From: Streptomyces litmocidini
GTDB lineage: Bacteria > Actinomycetota > Actinomycetes > Streptomycetales > Streptomycetaceae
NCBI RefSeq assembly: GCF_014649755.1
Contig: NZ_BMTQ01000015.1
Span: 1-64,000, forward strand
Length of the DNA: 64,000 nt
Direction of reading: 5' to 3'
Below the pieces are notes generated by a model, which searched no databases, was not told where the DNA came from, and worked only from the letters and a program-made list of their open reading frames with translations. Made by a program: the position numbers and the translations under genes. How positions within the stretch are numbered: the stretch's first letter is position 1; every line of letters begins with the position of its first letter. This document shows, one piece after another, positions 61,486-64,000 of the stretch.

Positions 61486-62108
61486 CACGCTCCACTTCCC
61501 TTCGGGTTGATCAGACGTCGGCGGTGTCGTCCCGAGCGGGGACGGACGGTCTCGGCGCCGGTCGGCCTCCCGGTCTCCATCAGGCCCTCGAACAGCGCAC
61601 GCGCGTGAACCAGCGCCTCCCTCAGCTCCTCCGTCGACGCCGATGCGGAGCGCCCGGCACGGCGTATCGCGCGCATGCCCTCCACGTGGTGCGGATGGTG
61701 CACCGACAGGGCGGCGAGCTGCTCCTCGCGTCGGCCCGCGTCCGGGAAGCCCTCGGTCTCCGCGACCCGTGCGAGGAGGTCGTCCGCGTCGACGACCGCC
61801 TGCCGCGGCGCGTCGACGAAGCGCTCCTGGATCGTGGTCCACTGGGCGGTGTAGTCCTCGCGGACCGCCGGCTCCAGTGGCAGAGGACGGATGTCTCCGT
61901 ACCCGTCGAGCCGCTCGCGCAGGTCGCGGTGTGCGGATTCGGTGTCGCCTCGGTGCCGTTCGAGCGTGTGGTCGTACTCGGGGCCGAAGCGTCGTCTGAG
62001 GGCGCTCGCTCCCCTGTCCGTACCCGTGAGGGCCCGGACCAGGAAACCGGCCGCCAAGAGGACGGCGATCGTCGCCGCGAGGATGAGAACTGCGGTCTGG
62101 GTCGACAT
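61485..62108 (-). CDS. Single-pass membrane protein with helical FVD-xPR domain (207 aa)
   Basis: An N-terminal membrane helix (VLILAATIAVLLAAGFLVRA) is followed by RRRFGPEYDHTLERHRGDTE and a helical domain with FVDAPRQAVVDADDLLARVA. I recall this as a common Streptomyces membrane protein of unknown function. ATG 62108 has GGAAGG upstream. It forms a two-gene operon with the downstream Pro-rich gene. Confidence 0.75.
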   Translation of the reverse strand: MSTQTAVLILAATIAVLLAAGFLVRALTGTDRGASALRRRFGPEYDHTLERHRGDTESAHRDLRERLDGYGDIRPLPLEPAVREDYTAQWTTIQERFVDAPRQAVVDADDLLARVAETEGFPDAGRREEQLAALSVHHPHHVEGMRAIRRAGRSASASTEELREALVHARALFEGLMETGRPTGAETVRPRSGRHRRRLINPKGSGA

Positions 62109-62267
62109 GACTGCCTTCCTGGAGGGTGATGGCTCCTGGCCGGTTGCTCGTCACTGTTCGCCGGACGGCTGTGGGTTCGTCGCGCCGCTTCTCCGACGGC
62201 CGGACCCGACACGGGGCAGCGGGTCGGCGAGGCTGCCGGGCCTCTCGTCGGCCACCGCCGGATCCGG

Positions 62268-62555
62268 TTACGCCGCTGCCGCGTCGGTTCCTCCGGGGCT
62301 CCGGCGCTCGTTCACCGTGAGGCCGCCCCAGACCCCGTACGGCTCGGCCACGCTGACGGCATGTTGCAGGCACCGGGCCTGTACGGGGCACCGGTCGCAC
62401 ACCGCCTTGGCGGCCTCCTCCCTCTCCACCCGGTCCTGGCCGCGCTCGCCCTCGGGGTGGAAGAACACCTCGGTGCCCAGGCCGCGGCACGCGGCCGCCC
62501 TCTGCCAGGCCCACTGGTGCTCCGCCCGCCCGGGCAGATGGGATACCTTCGACAT
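62268..62555 (-). CDS. WhiB-family iron-sulfur regulator (95 aa)
   Basis: Four cysteines as in WhiB: ACRGLG, then AVCDRCPVQARCLQHAV, followed by the G-V-W-G-G motif (YGVWGGLTVNERR). WhiB proteins bind a [4Fe-4S] cluster and act with sigma factors. ATG 62555 follows AAGGAG; the longer 62741 start adds unlikely sequence. Confidence 0.92.
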   Translation of the reverse strand: MSKVSHLPGRAEHQWAWQRAAACRGLGTEVFFHPEGERGQDRVEREEAAKAVCDRCPVQARCLQHAVSVAEPYGVWGGLTVNERRSPGGTDAAAA

Positions 62556-62737
62556 GTCGGGCTTCTCCTTCACTCCGGTCGGCCGTACGACTCCTCTCAT
62601 TCGTCTGGCCGCTGAGTCCTGTACGAAACGTCCCGAGTCGCGTGCGGGGAGGGTCCGGCTGCCAGTGCCCGGGAACGCGGAGGCCCTGCGTGCGCCTCGG
62701 ATGCGGCCGGCGGTGAGCCGGGAGGGCGGCCGTGCGG

Positions 62738-63454
62738 TCAATCCGTCTCGACGAAGCTGTACGGGGGCAGCGGTCCCGTCGCCTGGGCCCGGAGGTGCGC
62801 GTGTTCCTGGTGCAGTCCGCGCAGGGCTTCCTCGAACGCGTGGCGCCGCTCGCGCTCCACGAGGAACGACAGGTCGGCCAGTCGGCCGGCGGCTTCCGGT
62901 CCGTGGATCACCGCCGCCGCGTGCGGGGCGAGCACTTCCTCGACGAGCGCCGCGTCGGCCTTTCCCCGCTCGTGGACGGCCCGGTCGACCAGTTCGCCGA
63001 AGGCGGCCGTGTCGTGGCGGTCACCGTCCCCGTCACGGTCGGCGGCGTGCCGGGACATCAGATTCGGTTCCTCGGCCAGCACCACCTGCCTCACGGCCTC
63101 TTCGTCGTGATAGACCTTCACGTTGAACTCGTCCCTGTCGGCGACCTTCTCCAGCCCTTCCCGGTAGAGGTCGTGGCGCTTCTCCAGGATCGCGGCGACG
63201 GTCTCGTCGTCGGGGGAGATCCCGCCGAACCTCAACGGGAGGACCGCGCCATCCTTGGCGGCCTCGATCACGACGTGCTGGTGCGCGAGCAAGTCGCTGC
63301 GCCTCGGCCGCAGTTCTGCCGGAGCGTCGCTGCACAGGGCCACCAGGTCGCCGCTGCGTACGGTGCGTACGGGCCGGGGCGGGTCGCCTATGCCTTCGAT
63401 GTCGTCCGGAAGCTTCCGGTCGGCGGGGGCTATGCCGTAGACGTACGTGGTCAT
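62738..63454 (-). CDS. gvpF: Gas vesicle protein GvpL/GvpF (238 aa)
   Basis: Starts TTYVYGIAPADRKLPDDIEG and has VLPLRFGGISPDDETVAAIL followed by EKRHDLYREGLEKVADRDEF, typical of GvpF/GvpL. GvpF is an accessory factor for gas-vesicle assembly. ATG 63454 follows GGAGGAGAAGCG. No gvpA or other gvp gene is seen in the window, so it is an orphan or the edge of a cluster. Confidence 0.9.
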   Translation of the reverse strand: MTTYVYGIAPADRKLPDDIEGIGDPPRPVRTVRSGDLVALCSDAPAELRPRRSDLLAHQHVVIEAAKDGAVLPLRFGGISPDDETVAAILEKRHDLYREGLEKVADRDEFNVKVYHDEEAVRQVVLAEEPNLMSRHAADRDGDGDRHDTAAFGELVDRAVHERGKADAALVEEVLAPHAAAVIHGPEAAGRLADLSFLVERERRHAFEEALRGLHQEHAHLRAQATGPLPPYSFVETD

Positions 63455-63706
63455 CGCTTCTCCTCCCGTCCGGTGCGTCTCTCCTCCGCTCCCTCGTCAC
63501 GGGACCTGGCGGAAAGCTTCAGGGGGTGGGCCGCCGGACCCCGCTCGGGCGCCTTGGGCTGGGAGCACGCACCGGACCCGGTGACGTCGTGGGGCCGTTG
63601 GGTGTCGTAGCCCTCTCTCGTGTTACCGGCCTTCCTGTCCTCAAACCGGGTGGGGAGCCCGGGCGTCGGAGGAGACGGAGGAGATGGAGGAGGCGAGGGA
63701 AGTGCC

Positions 63707-63748
63707 TGCCGACAGGGGGGTGCCGACAGGGAGGTGCCGACAGGGAGG
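63707..63748. repeat. Three tandem 14-bp units
   Basis: TGCCGACAGGGGGG, then TGCCGACAGGGAGG twice. It lies in the 63455-63779 gap, which otherwise holds no gene. Could be a regulatory or merely slippage-prone repeat. Confidence 0.8.
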
Positions 63749-63779
63749 TGGCTGCGGCCGTCGGTGACGGCGGCTCGGG

Positions 63780-64000
63780 TTCAGGCCGGCGGAGGCACGC
63801 GCTCGGACTCCGGTGGCGGACCGGGCGGGGTGCCGTCGCCGAACGGCCGGCCGCCGAGCTCCTCACGGGCGTGCGGGGTGAGCCAGCCACGGAGGTCCGG
63901 GCCCTGGGGGACGATGCCGGTCGGGTTGATGGCGTGGTGGACCACGTAGTAGTGCGCTTTGATCTGCGCGAAGTCGATCGTGTCGCCGAAGCCGGGCGTC
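63780..64000 (-). CDS. Xi-class glutathione S-transferase, C-terminal part (partial)
   Basis: The frame runs off the right edge. It reads DTIDFAQIKAHYYVVHHAIN followed by PTGIVPQGPDLRGWLTPH. The K-x-H-Y-Y and N-P-T-G-I-V-P-x-G-P motifs mark the glutathionyl-hydroquinone reductase (YqjG/ECM4) family. The stop is at 63780-63782, and a Pro-rich tail follows the motif. The catalytic N-terminus is outside the window. Confidence 0.8.

Overview
The window is very GC-rich DNA from an actinomycete, almost certainly Streptomyces. It has WhiB and LysR/ArgP regulators, a GOLPH3-like (GPP34) protein, Xi-class GST and GvpF genes, many GTG starts and GTGA/ATGA gene overlaps. The many IS remnants, gene scraps and frameshifted genes in 1-48 kb suggest a variable chromosomal-arm or integrative-element region. 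The right third (about 48-64 kb) is more ordinary chromosome.

Layout. 0-4 kb: an HNH (DUF1524/GmrSD-type) gene split in two by a 1.4-kb segment carrying an ankyrin/HEAT-repeat gene, then an IS5-family element and truncated genes. 4.1-17.4 kb: a tightly packed, co-directional operon of a 46-codon ORF, ABC exporter, HIT protein, two APH-fold kinases, MFS exporter, a three-Nudix-domain protein, two further Nudix proteins, three methyltransferases, a DnaQ-fold exonuclease and a GT2 glycosyltransferase whose 3' end is hit by an IS. 18-26.7 kb: a mosaic of damaged cargo (CoiA-like nuclease, zinc-ribbon pseudogene, EF-hand, XRE, DUF1877 and tachylectin-like genes) with two tRNA-Thr 3'-half scars and three copies of a 17-bp motif. 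26.8-33 kb: secreted subtilisin with P-domain, large LuxR regulator, GPP34. 33-37 kb: IS701, IS5-like and IS630 debris, a DUF4232-like lipoprotein and small genes. 37.7-44 kb: a 1408-residue trypsin/STAND-NTPase/repeat protein with its Trypco2 partner, followed by a SUKH (SMI1/KNR4) protein. 45-47 kb: sigma factor, DHFR-fold protein, EthD-like protein. 48-64 kb: SGNH hydrolase, TetR, secreted amidase, glutamate dehydrogenase, Mrr-like membrane nuclease, S1 protease, methyltransferase, ArgP/LysE pair, two-gene helical membrane operon, WhiB, GvpF and a partial GST.

How genes may work together. The 4.1-17.4 kb operon looks like one translationally coupled pathway: two exporters, two kinases, nucleotide/pyrophosphate chemistry (HIT and five Nudix domains), methylation and glycosylation. 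This fits making and exporting a phosphorylated, methylated or glycosylated small molecule or peptide. No standard biosynthetic core enzyme is recognised, so it is the best candidate here for an undescribed system. The Trypco2 plus trypsin/STAND pair matches the known logic of NTP-dependent conflict (anti-phage or self-recognition) systems.

Limits: all calls come from reading the sequence and recalling family features; no database search was run. Frameshifts could be real decay or sequencing errors, and homopolymer cases are flagged.
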